From Desulfobacula sp. (GTDB lineage Bacteria > Desulfobacterota > Desulfobacteria > Desulfobacterales > Desulfobacteraceae), in NCBI GenBank assembly GCA_027858355.1, contig JAQICW010000625.1, positions 1 to 12,946 of the forward strand: DNA of 12,946 nucleotides, written 5' to 3'. The notes under the pieces were generated by a model, which saw only the letters and a program-made list of their open reading frames with translations, searched no databases and was not told where the DNA came from. A program made the position numbers and the translations under genes. Shown here in pieces: positions 1 to 8,354 of this stretch (positions are counted from its first letter, which is position 1; the number at the start of each line of letters is the position of its first letter).

Positions 1-23
1 AACAAAACTCACTACATAACTGG

Positions 24-1010
24 CTATAACCCTGTCTTTGCCATATGATGTATTTTTGCTTTGTATAGGATGTTACACGCCATGAAAGTTCCTTTTGACC
101 ATGTGTACATAGTCAGCTCAGTCTCATCATCTGGTAAAAATACCAGATACCCGATACTGCTCTGAGTCAACTGAATCGCCTCTGCCAGAGAAAACTCTGC
201 AAGATCTTCTAATGAGGCTTCTGCCATCCGGTTCAATTCTCTGAGCTTCTTAAGGCGTAACACATCCAGACGGTTTGCTTTTTCTGCCTGGCTGCGCTTT
301 TTTTCTATCTTGATTGCCTGCCAGAAAATATAGAATAATAGGATCAGGACTATGATCAAAATGATTATAAAAATTTTTAATAGCCCATGGATGATCACTG
401 TTATTTTAGAATGTATCTCATCAACATATATGCCGGTTCCTATAATCCATCCCCATGGTTCAAACAACTTTACATAGGCAATTTTCGGAACGTTTTTTTG
501 GGGATCGTCCTTGCCCTGCCACATATACTCTATATATCCGGAACCTTTCATTTGAGCGGTCTTGACAAACTCTACAAAGATATGCTTCCCGTTGGAATCC
601 ACAAAATCCGTCTGATCCTTGCCTTCAAGATCAGACAGATATGGATGCATGACCACCCTGTGCTTTGTATCAATTATCCAGAAATAATCTTCGTTTTGAG
701 GGCCATAGCGCAGATTCTTAATCCGTTTTATTGCCCTGAATTGAGCATCTTGAAGGGTCAGCTCGCCGGATAATGACCTCTGGTTATATTCCGACAGCAA
801 GCTATGGGTCAAACTGCAGCTACTGTCATTCAGTTCACGCATAATTTCTTTTTTCTGGTCTATCATATGTTCTTTCAATGAAGGCACAAAGATCAGAAAA
901 ATACTCAATGCGAACAGCGTAAATGTGAGGCACAAGGGGATAATAATTCTGTAAGATGTTGCAATGATAAATTTTGTAACGTATTCGTGAAAATTACTGG
1001 TTTCATTCAT
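24..1010 (-). CDS. sCache-GAF transmembrane sensor, truncated within the GAF domain
   Basis: Membrane sensor whose output module is missing. A hydrophobic segment at residues 22-42 leads into a periplasmic single Cache domain (about 45-200) with the family hallmarks NEDYFWIID (106-114) and GWIIGTGIYVDEI (187-199). A second membrane segment follows (204-228), then a charged helical linker (231-260) and the start of a GAF domain (261-328). The frame stops (TAG) right after TGL, where GAF domains of this type normally continue TGLWGE; the next codons contain two more stops, so this is not one nonsense change. Full-length relatives usually go on to a histidine kinase or other output domain. The start is set by GGAG eight bases before ATG. 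It is last in the cheW-chemoreceptor operon. sCache domains typically bind small organic acids, but the ligand here cannot be told. The truncation could be an insertion or deletion beyond the left edge. Confidence 0.85.
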   Translation of the reverse strand: MNETSNFHEYVTKFIIATSYRIIIPLCLTFTLFALSIFLIFVPSLKEHMIDQKKEIMRELNDSSCSLTHSLLSEYNQRSLSGELTLQDAQFRAIKRIKNLRYGPQNEDYFWIIDTKHRVVMHPYLSDLEGKDQTDFVDSNGKHIFVEFVKTAQMKGSGYIEYMWQGKDDPQKNVPKIAYVKLFEPWGWIIGTGIYVDEIHSKITVIIHGLLKIFIIILIIVLILLFYIFWQAIKIEKKRSQAEKANRLDVLRLKKLRELNRMAEASLEDLAEFSLAEAIQLTQSSIGYLVFLPDDETELTMYTWSKGTFMACNILYKAKIHHMAKTGL

Positions 1011-1081
1011 TGCTGTTTCTCCACTATTTGCAATGGCAAATCATCAACACCAAGAAATTTCTCATTCCCCATTGATGCCAT
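1007..1081 (-). CDS. possible 24-residue microprotein between chemoreceptor and sensor genes
   Basis: A short frame fills the gap between the chemoreceptor and the sCache sensor. Its ATG lies one base after the chemoreceptor stop codon, AAGGA sits eight bases upstream (inside the receptor's last codons), and its TGA stop overlaps the next ATG as ATGA, the usual arrangement for translational coupling. The peptide reads MASMGNEKFLGVDDLPLQIV followed by EKQQ; it is soluble and resembles nothing I recognise. It could be a real small protein, a coupling leader that carries ribosomes to the next start, or chance: a 72-bp gap can stay open by luck. The next gene has its own GGAG site, which weakens the need for coupling. 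Confidence 0.35.
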   Translation of the reverse strand: MASMGNEKFLGVDDLPLQIVEKQQ

Positions 1082-1082
1082 G

Positions 1083-3050
1083 TTAAAAATCCTTAAAATC
1101 ATCCTCATCATTAAAAGGAATGACTTGGTCAGGCCGGATTTCCTTTCCCCGGTGTGCCAGGATCAGCTCTTCCCCTTTTTCCGAAACAGGTACAGGTTTG
1201 CGGGTTGATCCAATGGTTTTGATTTTTTTGTGTGTTGTCATTGTTGTCTGGTATCCGTTTCTGCCTTTCACAAGCCCGACAAGATCCCCCACATATTCCA
1301 TAAGCTGTTCAGCCTGGGCGTTCATCTCCTCAGAAGCTGAAGCAGACTCTTCTGCATTGGCTGCATTTTGCTGGACCACCTTATCCATCTCGGAAATGGC
1401 GATATTGACCTGCTCGATCCCGCTGGACTGTTCTTTGGATGCTTCTGAAATTTCAGCAACCAGATCACCGACCTTTCCCGTACTTTCTGAAACCTTAAGA
1501 AAAGCATCGTTTGTGGTTGATACCAGTTCTGACCCCTCATTCACCTTTTTAACCGTTCCTTCGATCAGTTGGGCTGTATTCTTTGCTGCATCCGCGGCCC
1601 GCATGGCAAGGTTTCTGACCTCGTCTGCAACCACAGCAAAACCTGCCCCTGCTTCTCCTGCCCGTGCAGCTTCAACTGCTGCGTTCAGGGCAAGCAAGTT
1701 TGTCTGAAAAGGGATTTCATCAATGGTTTTGATTATTTTTGATGTTTCTTCACTGGCCTTGAAAATATCGCCCATGGACTTTGTAAGCTGCATCATGGAT
1801 TCATTGGCTTTGTTGACCACCAGGTTGGCTTCCTTCATCAGGTTGTCTGCCTGGCCTGCACTTTCCGCATTTTTTTTGGTCATGGAGGACATCTCTTCCA
1901 TGGAGGATGAGGTCTCTTCAATGGAGGCTGCCTGTTCTGACGCCCCTTCCGCCAGGGACTGGCTTGAGGAAGAAATCTGTCCGAAAGCACTGGTGACCTG
2001 TTCGGCTCCTTCACTCAATCCTTCAATGATTCGGTTGACGGGTTTTACAATTGATCGAATCAGGAAAAAGCTTAAAATTACTCCTAAGATAAAAGCCATA
2101 ATCGTAGCAAAACCAGTCGCCCGTTTAGAATTAATACCAGTGGAGACCATTTCACTTTCGGCTGTTGTTTTGCTGTCGTCCACCTTCTTTTGAAGTGCTT
2201 TCATTGTTTTTTGTGTATCTGCCAATGCCACTGATGTATCACTTTCAAGTATATGGACTGCCTTTTCCTGTGATTCGGATAGTGCCTCTTCAAGTCCCTC
2301 TATTTTTCCAAAAAGGTTGACAACCGCTTCCAGTGAGGGGTTGGTAACTTTCTCAAAGATTGCTAACTTTTCATCCTTCATCGGGGCGGCCATAATCTTT
2401 GCGGCGGATTCATGAAGCATGTCGTGTTGAATGGAAATTTTTGCGCGAATCGCTGCAAATTCCGGCCACTCAGATGCAAGCCGATTGCTTTCCGGTCCAG
2501 ACAGCCATTTGCCAAAGTTACATTTTTCAGGATCTGCTTCCACAGAAACCTCTTTGTCTTCCAATAGCGATGTCATTAAATTAGCGGCCCAGATCCTGTG
2601 TTCATCAAGGCGGTGGGCAAGGGTGATCATAAGCCCTGGGTGTACTTTTTTATAAACGGATTTAATGTGGGCACCTGACTCGTGGAGCTTTTCATGAGGG
2701 GCTTTGATCTTTTCGATAAATTCCAGGAGTTCGGGATGTTTTGCAGCCATTTCTTTTGATTCCTGCCCATGCAAAAATTTTCCCAGACTGCATTTGGTGT
2801 GGTCCACTTCTACATCAACGGCATCCTTGTTTTTTAACACCTGGTCCTCCAACGTCCTTATCCATGCCAGGTGATCGATTTCCTTTTCAAGCGTGAAGGC
2901 GTTAGTGTGTGCTGCATCTGCAAACTCTTCACTGCCGGAAAGCATACCGGTGATGGACCAAAAAGAATTGATAGCAACAATGGAAAGCATGACCAGAAGC
3001 AACCCTGTAAGTCCCCAAAGTTTTGTACTGAGTTTCATTTTGTTAAACAT
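1083..3050 (-). CDS. methyl-accepting chemotaxis protein with tandem periplasmic CZB-like modules
   Basis: Chemoreceptor of 655 residues. ATG at 3050 is chosen because GGAG lies seven bases upstream and the protein then begins with a basic stretch before membrane segment 1 (about 11-29); an upstream in-frame ATG lacks such a site. The periplasmic part (30-309) carries two copies of a CZB-like zinc signature: H60-x2-W63, C87-x2-GKF, H119-x3-H123, and H151-x2-W154, C177-x2-GKW, H209-x3-H213, with a 90-91-residue period. Segment 2 spans about 312-332. No canonical HAMP domain follows; the helix runs straight into the MCP signalling domain (about 350-595), with the hairpin tip [19 protein letters not shown] at 448-466. 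The tip has Pro447 where most receptors have Ala. The C-terminus ends in DFKDF, possibly a CheR/CheB tether. It should signal through CheW to CheA; by analogy with CZB proteins, zinc or oxidants at the Cys/His site are candidate stimuli. Confidence 0.93.
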   Translation of the reverse strand: MFNKMKLSTKLWGLTGLLLVMLSIVAINSFWSITGMLSGSEEFADAAHTNAFTLEKEIDHLAWIRTLEDQVLKNKDAVDVEVDHTKCSLGKFLHGQESKEMAAKHPELLEFIEKIKAPHEKLHESGAHIKSVYKKVHPGLMITLAHRLDEHRIWAANLMTSLLEDKEVSVEADPEKCNFGKWLSGPESNRLASEWPEFAAIRAKISIQHDMLHESAAKIMAAPMKDEKLAIFEKVTNPSLEAVVNLFGKIEGLEEALSESQEKAVHILESDTSVALADTQKTMKALQKKVDDSKTTAESEMVSTGINSKRATGFATIMAFILGVILSFFLIRSIVKPVNRIIEGLSEGAEQVTSAFGQISSSSQSLAEGASEQAASIEETSSSMEEMSSMTKKNAESAGQADNLMKEANLVVNKANESMMQLTKSMGDIFKASEETSKIIKTIDEIPFQTNLLALNAAVEAARAGEAGAGFAVVADEVRNLAMRAADAAKNTAQLIEGTVKKVNEGSELVSTTNDAFLKVSESTGKVGDLVAEISEASKEQSSGIEQVNIAISEMDKVVQQNAANAEESASASEEMNAQAEQLMEYVGDLVGLVKGRNGYQTTMTTHKKIKTIGSTRKPVPVSEKGEELILAHRGKEIRPDQVIPFNDEDDFKDF

Positions 3051-3130
3051 GGTATTTCTCCTTTTTTCGATGATATAATTGATTGAAGTGCCGCATGATT
3101 CCCTGTAAGCAACAGGCCTCATCGATCAAC

Positions 3131-3643
3131 TTACCCTGTCTTTTCAAGCAGATTTATCTCTTCGCTGCTGAGCACCTTGTCAATATCCAGCAGGATCTTG
3201 ACCCCGCCTTCCATCTTGGCCATACTCAGAATATATGCTGTGTTCAGGCTGGTTCCGAAGTCAGGGGGGTTTTCAATCTCTTCTTCTTTGATATTCAGCA
3301 CTTCGGATACGGTATCAACCACAATACCGGTGAGTACTGTGGACGACTCCGTGTCTATCTCCACCACAATGATGCAGGTCCGGTCTGTATAATCCATGGC
3401 ATCCATGGCGAATTTCAACCGTAAATCAATGACGGGAATCACCTTGCCTCTCAGGTTGATAACCCCTTTTACAAAATCGGGAGTTCTTGGAACCGAAGTA
3501 ATCGGCATCATCCCGATAATCTCTTTAACTTTGAGAATCCCGATCCCATACTCCTCGTTTTTCAGGGAAAATGTAAGATATTTGCCTGTTTTAATGGTTG
3601 TGGCTTTAATCGCCTGGTCCATTGTTTCAGCCAGTTTTGTCAT
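3131..3643 (-). CDS. cheW: CheW-family chemotaxis scaffold protein
   Basis: Adaptor that couples chemoreceptors to the CheA kinase at the inner face of the membrane. The 170-residue protein has the usual length and the CheW fold from about residue 20: KYLTFSLKNEEYGIGILKVKEI, the loop SVPRTPDFVKGVINLRGKVIPVIDLR (the most conserved CheW stretch), and the second half with GIVVDTVSEVLNI and VKILLDIDKVL near the C-terminus. There is no receiver domain, so it is CheW and not CheV. AGGAG lies ten bases before the ATG. It is the first gene of the operon, 80 bp ahead of the CZB-type receptor gene, so it probably serves that receptor. No cheA, cheY, cheR or cheB is in the window. Transcription is likely from the sigma54-type promoter at 3741-3757. 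Confidence 0.95.
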   Translation of the reverse strand: MTKLAETMDQAIKATTIKTGKYLTFSLKNEEYGIGILKVKEIIGMMPITSVPRTPDFVKGVINLRGKVIPVIDLRLKFAMDAMDYTDRTCIIVVEIDTESSTVLTGIVVDTVSEVLNIKEEEIENPPDFGTSLNTAYILSMAKMEGGVKILLDIDKVLSSEEINLLEKTG

Positions 3644-3740
3644 CTGTGACTTTCTCCTTTTCCATTGTTAAAACATGATAATAATAACTAAAACTAGTTT
3701 CGAAAAAAGATTATCAATTCTTAAAACTATTTTGTTCTTA

Positions 3741-3757
3741 TGCCAATAATATGCCAA
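3741..3757 (-). promoter_or_regulatory. sigma54 (RpoN) -24/-12 promoter of the cheW operon
   Basis: Read on the minus strand the site is TTGGCATATTATTGGCA. GG at 3754-3755 and GC at 3742-3743 have the exact spacing of the RpoN consensus TTGGCACG-N4-TTGCW; mismatches are at the CG of the -24 box and one T of the -12 box. The predicted start is near 3730, giving an 87-base leader to cheW. The gene just upstream encodes a sigma54 activator, which supports the call. Confidence 0.7.
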
Positions 3758-3848
3758 ATGGTGAAATTGAATTATAAGCTATTACTATTTCAGGGTAATA
3801 TTAAGAGATCCCATCAAATAGAAAAGACATCGAAAGGATGTTCCATTT

Positions 3849-3943
3849 TGTAACCGAAATTTATGAATTTTGATACAAATCCCTTGATGGCAGGATAATT
3901 ACAAGGGCTGTTACAAAACAACCCTGTGTTACAAAAGGTTACA
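3849..3943. promoter_or_regulatory. GTTACA repeat cluster, candidate activator-binding region
   Basis: GTTACA occurs at 3910-3915, 3928-3933 and 3938-3943, with a variant ATTACA at 3899-3904 and the inverse TGTAAC at 3849-3854. The cluster lies about 120-215 bp upstream of the predicted sigma54 start, within the range where NtrC-type activators bind enhancers. Half-site binding is inferred from the repetition only. Confidence 0.4.
3904..3925 (-). terminator. hairpin downstream of the sigma54 regulator; weak terminator or operator
   Basis: On the minus-strand transcript this folds as AGGGUUGUU / AACAGCCCU (nine pairs including one G-U) around a four-base UUGU loop, 85 bases past the regulator's stop codon. 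The bases that follow are U-rich but contain no clean U run, so termination would be weak. It overlaps the GTTACA cluster and may instead be a binding site. Confidence 0.3.
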
Positions 3944-3949
3944 CCTTTT
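3933..3949. repeat. perfect inverted repeat AAAAGGT-TAC-ACCTTTT
   Basis: Seven-base arms with a three-base centre, overlapping the third GTTACA copy. This is the most symmetrical element in the cheW upstream region and a candidate dimer-binding operator or enhancer half. As an RNA stem it would be AT-rich and unstable, so a terminator is less likely. Confidence 0.4.
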
Positions 3950-4009
3950 TATGATTGAATACTTTAAAACAGGAGAATTTTGTTAAAAGCGTATAAGGAA
4001 TAACAGATA

Positions 4010-5428
4010 TTATCTGATACCGGCTTTCAGGTACCGGCCTAACCGTTGTCGTGATATTCCTAAAAACCTGGCAGCCATGGTCTGATTTTCACCGGATCGC
4101 TTCATGGCTTCTGCAACAAGGAGATGGGTTGCCTTTTCCAGCGTTGGAATGGGTTCTGAATCGGGAAACCATACAGATTGTTTTGCAGGGAATAATTCAG
4201 GTATTGTTGTGCCAAAAGGTGATCTTTTTTTGATATGGGCCTCAAACCGCTTCATGGCCATGATTTTTGAATGATGGCTGGCCACTGCATCATAGATCAT
4301 GGACTTAAGTTCCCTGATATTTCCCGGATAATGATAATTGGATAACAAATTGATCAGCCCCAAAGGAGACGTCGGTGTTTTTTTGCCGAATTCCCGGGCT
4401 GTCTCTTCAAAAAAATGACTCATCAGCAATGGTAAATCATTCAGTCTTTCACGAAGGGGAGGAATATGAAGGTTATGGAAACAAAGCCTGTAATAGAGGT
4501 CCTTACGAAATTGGCCTGATTCCTGTAATTCTGCCAGATCACGATTCGTGGCAGCAATGATTTTAATATCGGCTATTTGGGGCAGATCCGCTCCCAGGGG
4601 GAAATATTCCCGCTCCTGCAAAAGCCGTAAAAGTTTTACCTGTGAATCAGGTTTCAGATCGCCGATTTCATCCAGGAACAGGGAACCGCCAAAGGCATGT
4701 TCAACCATTCCTTTTCGAACCTTATCCGCGCCGGTAAAGGCACCACGTATATGTCCGAACAGTGTATCTGAAAACGTATTGTCATCAATACCGGCAGCAT
4801 TTACTGTGATAAGCGGCCCCTTGCGGCAACTGAGGGTATGAATGGCTCTGGCCAGGAGTTCCTTGCCAACCCCGGTCTCTCCAGTGATCAATACGGGGTG
4901 GGAACTCTGGGCAATGGATTCGGCATATTGAAACAGGCCGGTCATGGATCTGTTTTGGGTGTTGAATTCCGAGAATGATTCAGGATTCTTCAGTTCACCG
5001 GAAAGGATATGCTCTTTGAGCAATTGATTTTCATTTTGCAGCCTGCGAATTTCAATGGCACGCTCTACGCCTGATACCAGTCGTTTTTTTTCAACCGGCT
5101 TGACCATATAGTCAAACGTGCCGTTTTTCATGCACCGGACAGCCATATCCACCTGAGTGTTTCCCGTAATGATGATGACCGGTATGTCGGGAAAATCATC
5201 TGAAATCATAGACAAAAGTTCTTCCCCCGGGATATTTGGCATAATTAAATCCAGGAGGATGACTTCAATTTTATTTTCTAAAAGGATGGGCATAATCTTC
5301 CTGGAATCCTGGCACAACAAAAGATTGTTTATACCGGCCGACCCCAAGGCCATTTGAAACCCCTTGAGAATGTCTGGTTCGTCATCCACCACCAGGATTG
5401 GGTTGGGAGGGAAGAGGGATGGTGTCAT
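4010..5428 (-). CDS. NtrC-family sigma54-dependent response regulator
   Basis: Cytoplasmic transcription activator of 472 residues with the three classic domains. Receiver (about 10-125): acidic pair D15/D16, phospho-acceptor D60 (ILLDLIMP), switch T88 and K110-P111. Sigma54-interacting AAA+ domain (about 155-395): Walker A GETGVGKE (183-190), the sigma54-contact loop GAFTGA (229-234), Walker B SLFLDEIG (249-256) and FRKDLYYRL (307-315). C-terminal Fis-type helix-turn-helix (about 446-468: NQTMAARFLGISRQRLGRYL). No key residue is missing. GGAG lies eight bases before the ATG. It sits 73 bp behind the PAS kinase gene, its probable partner, and the next transcription unit downstream starts from a sigma54-type promoter. 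The likely job is to activate cheW-receptor transcription when phosphorylated. The signal is unknown. Confidence 0.95.
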   Translation of the reverse strand: MTPSLFPPNPILVVDDEPDILKGFQMALGSAGINNLLLCQDSRKIMPILLENKIEVILLDLIMPNIPGEELLSMISDDFPDIPVIIITGNTQVDMAVRCMKNGTFDYMVKPVEKKRLVSGVERAIEIRRLQNENQLLKEHILSGELKNPESFSEFNTQNRSMTGLFQYAESIAQSSHPVLITGETGVGKELLARAIHTLSCRKGPLITVNAAGIDDNTFSDTLFGHIRGAFTGADKVRKGMVEHAFGGSLFLDEIGDLKPDSQVKLLRLLQEREYFPLGADLPQIADIKIIAATNRDLAELQESGQFRKDLYYRLCFHNLHIPPLRERLNDLPLLMSHFFEETAREFGKKTPTSPLGLINLLSNYHYPGNIRELKSMIYDAVASHHSKIMAMKRFEAHIKKRSPFGTTIPELFPAKQSVWFPDSEPIPTLEKATHLLVAEAMKRSGENQTMAARFLGISRQRLGRYLKAGIR

Positions 5429-5501
5429 TATTTAATCTCCAGAGTCTTGTTTATTGTTTTTTGCAAATCTGCAACAAGAATGTCAACAGGTTTTTTAAAT
5501 A

Positions 5502-8186
5502 TCATATGGGTATTACAATCCTGAAAACCGATCCTTTGGCAATTTCACTGGCCACTTCTATTTTTCCTCCGTGAGCCTTGACAATGTTTGACGAAACAGC
5601 CATGCCAAGACCGGTCCCGCCCTCATTTCTCTTTGTGGTAAAAAATGGGTCCATGATACGATTCAACAACTTTTCAGGAATCCCCACGCCTTCATCCCGG
5701 ACTTCAACCACAATACTCCCTGTTTTCTTATTAAAGGATGATGTTATTAAAATCTTCTTTTCCTTATCAGGAAGTGACTGGCAGGCATTCTGGATCAGGT
5801 TTATCATGACTTGTTCCAGCTTTTGCGCATTGCCCTTGAGTATCGGCAGGTGTTTACTGTATTCAACTTTAAAATGCTCTGTTTTTTCTTTAATCAGATT
5901 TTTGGTCAGCCGGATGGATTTTTTGATAATTTTGTTGATATATACAGGCTGGTCCATATCGCTATTATCCTGCCGGGCAAAATTTTTCAGATCCTGAACA
6001 ATCCGCTGGATACGTTCGGCACCATTTTTTATCCCTGAAAATAACAAGGGAATCTCGTCCCGCATCTGACTATATGGCAAGCCTGCAAGACCGAAATCAC
6101 CATTTTCCTTATAATATTTTTCAATAACCGGAACAATGGCTTTCCAGGCTTCCCACAAAACAGGGGTATTTAACATGATAAAATTATTGGGGGTGTTAAT
6201 TTCATGGGCCACGCCGCAAACCAGAATACCCAGAGAAATCATTTTATCCGCCTGGATAAGCTCTGTTTCTATTTGCCTGATTTTTGTAATGTCACTTATC
6301 CTGATGATGGCCGCCCATACGTTATAACCCTTTTCCAGGAACGGGTATATGGAAATCTGTTCCAGTTCTTCAGGATTCATGAAGCCTTTTCGTTCAAAGC
6401 TTTCTTTCCGGCCGGTATTAATTGCTATCGGCACCCGGCACCCCTCACACGGATTCAGGCTTGCCTCGAATATCTCATGGCATTTTTGGCCCAGACAATT
6501 CTCATTATTTTTTTTAAAATACGTTTCAGCAGCCCTGTTCATCATAATCAGATTCATTTTTTTATCCACCATTATAAGGGGATCTGAAATTCCGTCAACA
6601 ATCATCAGGAGCAGTTCGTTGCTTTCCTTGAGCTGCTCTTCAGCCCTTTTCTGGGAAGAGATATCAATGAACATGGCAAGAGTTCCGGTTATACTACCCT
6701 GTGCATCATATTCGGGTACTGCCTGAATCAATGTATTTATGATACGCCCGTCATGGCTGATCAGCTCCCGCTCTGAAAGGGTAAATTTATTTTCCATGGC
6801 GCGTTTAAAGCCGTCTTCCATGATCGATATTTTCTTTGAATCTTCAGTGTAAAACTCTGTCACGAGTTTTCCTATCACATCTGCCCGGTTGTATTTTAAT
6901 GCACTCAGAAACCGGCTGTTGCAGTTCGTGATAATTGGAAGTCCTTTCTGATTTTCAAGTACCACATACATCATCGGTGCTCTCTCAAACAGATCTCGGT
7001 ATCGACTTTCACTATTCTCAAGGATTTTGCGGTTTCTCTTTTTTTCTGTAATATCCCGGATAAAATTAACAAAAATGCCCTTTTTTATCTCTGAATACTG
7101 AACCTTTACTTCTACATCGATCAGGTCGCCATCTTTACATCGGTGTTTTGTTTCAAGGTTGCACTGCCCTTTTTTAATGGTTTCTCTGCACTGCCGGGCT
7201 GTTTCCTCTGATGTTCGTAATGTATCAATATCCGAAAAGCTAAGCTGCAACAGTTCTTCCCGACTGTACCCGAGCATCCTGCAATACGCATCATTGACTT
7301 CAAGCAGCCTGCCCTTCCTGTCTGCAAGACAGAACCCATCAATAGCAGTCTGAATAATTGTCTGGTATCGTTTTTCAGATTGAACCTGTTCTGTGATATC
7401 CTGAATCGTTCCAAATGAACTCATTGGATTCCCGGTAACATCCATTGTGACTTCGCCCCGTTCATGGACCACCCGAATATCACCATCTGGCCGGACAATG
7501 CGATATTTTTTAGAATAGGGGGTTTTATCCGTTGATATTATTTTTTCAAAACATTTAAAAATTTCAACATCTTCAGGATGAATACATTGTATATAGCTGG
7601 CATATGTTGGTACAAAATTTTCAGGACTTACTCCCAGAATACGATAGAACTCGTCAGAGCAGACTATTCTGTCTTCTGTAACATTCCAGCTCCAGTTCCC
7701 TGTATGAGAAATTTCTTGCGCTTTGCTGCAATTGGCTTCGCTTTCAATCAGGGCTTCTTCAGTCTGCATGATTTGGGTAAGATCATGGATTAAAATCCCA
7801 ACCTGGTTGATTTCATCTCCGCTCTGAACAGGATAATACTGGATATTTAAAAATCTTCTTTTTGAATCCGGAAACTCAAACCAGGTTGAGAAATTGACAA
7901 TTTCACCATTCAATGCCCTATCAAAATAAGGTTTGACAATGGTTTGAAACATTTTTTCACCAATGGTTTCAATTGCGGGTTTACCAATAATTTCATCTTC
8001 CCTTTTATTAAATGCATCAAGGTATCCTTTGCTGACCGCTTCAAAACAACATTCCCTGTTTCCAATTGCAAATCTCGCATTTGGCATGTTGTCAAAACCG
8101 AATTTAAAAAATCTTAAAAAGTAATTTTCTTTTTCCAGTTCATTGATTCTCTTTTCTAATGCTTTATAGTCAGATTTTTTAACCAT
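5502..8186 (-). CDS. soluble five-PAS sensor histidine kinase
   Basis: 894-residue kinase with no membrane segment, so it senses inside the cell. After a short coiled coil come five PAS-type domains at about 23-140, 155-268, 272-385, 393-515 and 523-638; the second to fourth end in the usual DIT/DIS exit motif. The fifth contains C564, C569-H570, C580 and C583, a cysteine cluster that could bind metal or respond to redox. The transmitter has H661 in the H-box (GVAHEINTPNN), an N-box with N800 (NLIQNA), the G1 box DEGVGIP (831-837), an F-box FFTTK (848-852) and the G2 box GGTGLG (856-861). All catalytic motifs are intact. The start ATG has only a weak site (AGGGGG, 13 bases away). The response regulator gene follows after 73 bp in the same direction, so the two form a two-component pair. 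Confidence 0.94.
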   Translation of the reverse strand: MVKKSDYKALEKRINELEKENYFLRFFKFGFDNMPNARFAIGNRECCFEAVSKGYLDAFNKREDEIIGKPAIETIGEKMFQTIVKPYFDRALNGEIVNFSTWFEFPDSKRRFLNIQYYPVQSGDEINQVGILIHDLTQIMQTEEALIESEANCSKAQEISHTGNWSWNVTEDRIVCSDEFYRILGVSPENFVPTYASYIQCIHPEDVEIFKCFEKIISTDKTPYSKKYRIVRPDGDIRVVHERGEVTMDVTGNPMSSFGTIQDITEQVQSEKRYQTIIQTAIDGFCLADRKGRLLEVNDAYCRMLGYSREELLQLSFSDIDTLRTSEETARQCRETIKKGQCNLETKHRCKDGDLIDVEVKVQYSEIKKGIFVNFIRDITEKKRNRKILENSESRYRDLFERAPMMYVVLENQKGLPIITNCNSRFLSALKYNRADVIGKLVTEFYTEDSKKISIMEDGFKRAMENKFTLSERELISHDGRIINTLIQAVPEYDAQGSITGTLAMFIDISSQKRAEEQLKESNELLLMIVDGISDPLIMVDKKMNLIMMNRAAETYFKKNNENCLGQKCHEIFEASLNPCEGCRVPIAINTGRKESFERKGFMNPEELEQISIYPFLEKGYNVWAAIIRISDITKIRQIETELIQADKMISLGILVCGVAHEINTPNNFIMLNTPVLWEAWKAIVPVIEKYYKENGDFGLAGLPYSQMRDEIPLLFSGIKNGAERIQRIVQDLKNFARQDNSDMDQPVYINKIIKKSIRLTKNLIKEKTEHFKVEYSKHLPILKGNAQKLEQVMINLIQNACQSLPDKEKKILITSSFNKKTGSIVVEVRDEGVGIPEKLLNRIMDPFFTTKRNEGGTGLGMAVSSNIVKAHGGKIEVASEIAKGSVFRIVIPI

Positions 8187-8223
8187 TCTTTATTACTAGC
8201 CCCCTGTTTTCAATATTAAAAAT

Positions 8224-8251
8224 ATTATACCATAAGATCAAACAAGGGCAA
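8224..8251 (-). promoter_or_regulatory. sigma70-type promoter of the kinase-regulator operon
   Basis: On the minus strand TTGCCC (8251-8246) is followed after 16 bases by a perfect TATAAT (8229-8224) with the extended -10 TGG before it. The predicted start near 8217 leaves about 30 bases to the kinase ATG. Immediately downstream AATATT-AAA-AATATT (8212-8226) overlaps the -10 box and could be an operator. Confidence 0.55.
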
Positions 8252-8354
8252 TTATAAATCATACCCGCTGCTGGCAAATGTTTGCATTATTTTTAAATCC
8301 TGGATCAAAATTTAAAGGCTGTTGCTTACCTGTTTTTATTTTCTTGAAGTCTGG

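Noticed and set aside
1120..1707. Plus-strand frame of 195 codons opposite the CZB receptor
   Set aside because: The low-complexity Ser/Ala-rich product mirrors the coiled-coil codons of the receptor; a similar mirror frame occurs opposite the second receptor.
3102..3119. CCCTGTAAGCAACAGG hairpin between cheW and the receptor gene
   Set aside because: Only a five-pair stem with no U run; too weak for an intra-operon terminator.
3691..3700. AAACTAGTTT palindrome in the cheW leader
   Set aside because: Ten bases in an AT-rich leader with no repeat elsewhere in the window; not enough to call an operator.
8272..8286. TGGCA...TTGCA on the plus strand, resembling a sigma54 promoter
   Set aside because: The spacing between GG and GC is one base too short, a parameter RpoN tolerates poorly, and no convincing gene follows.
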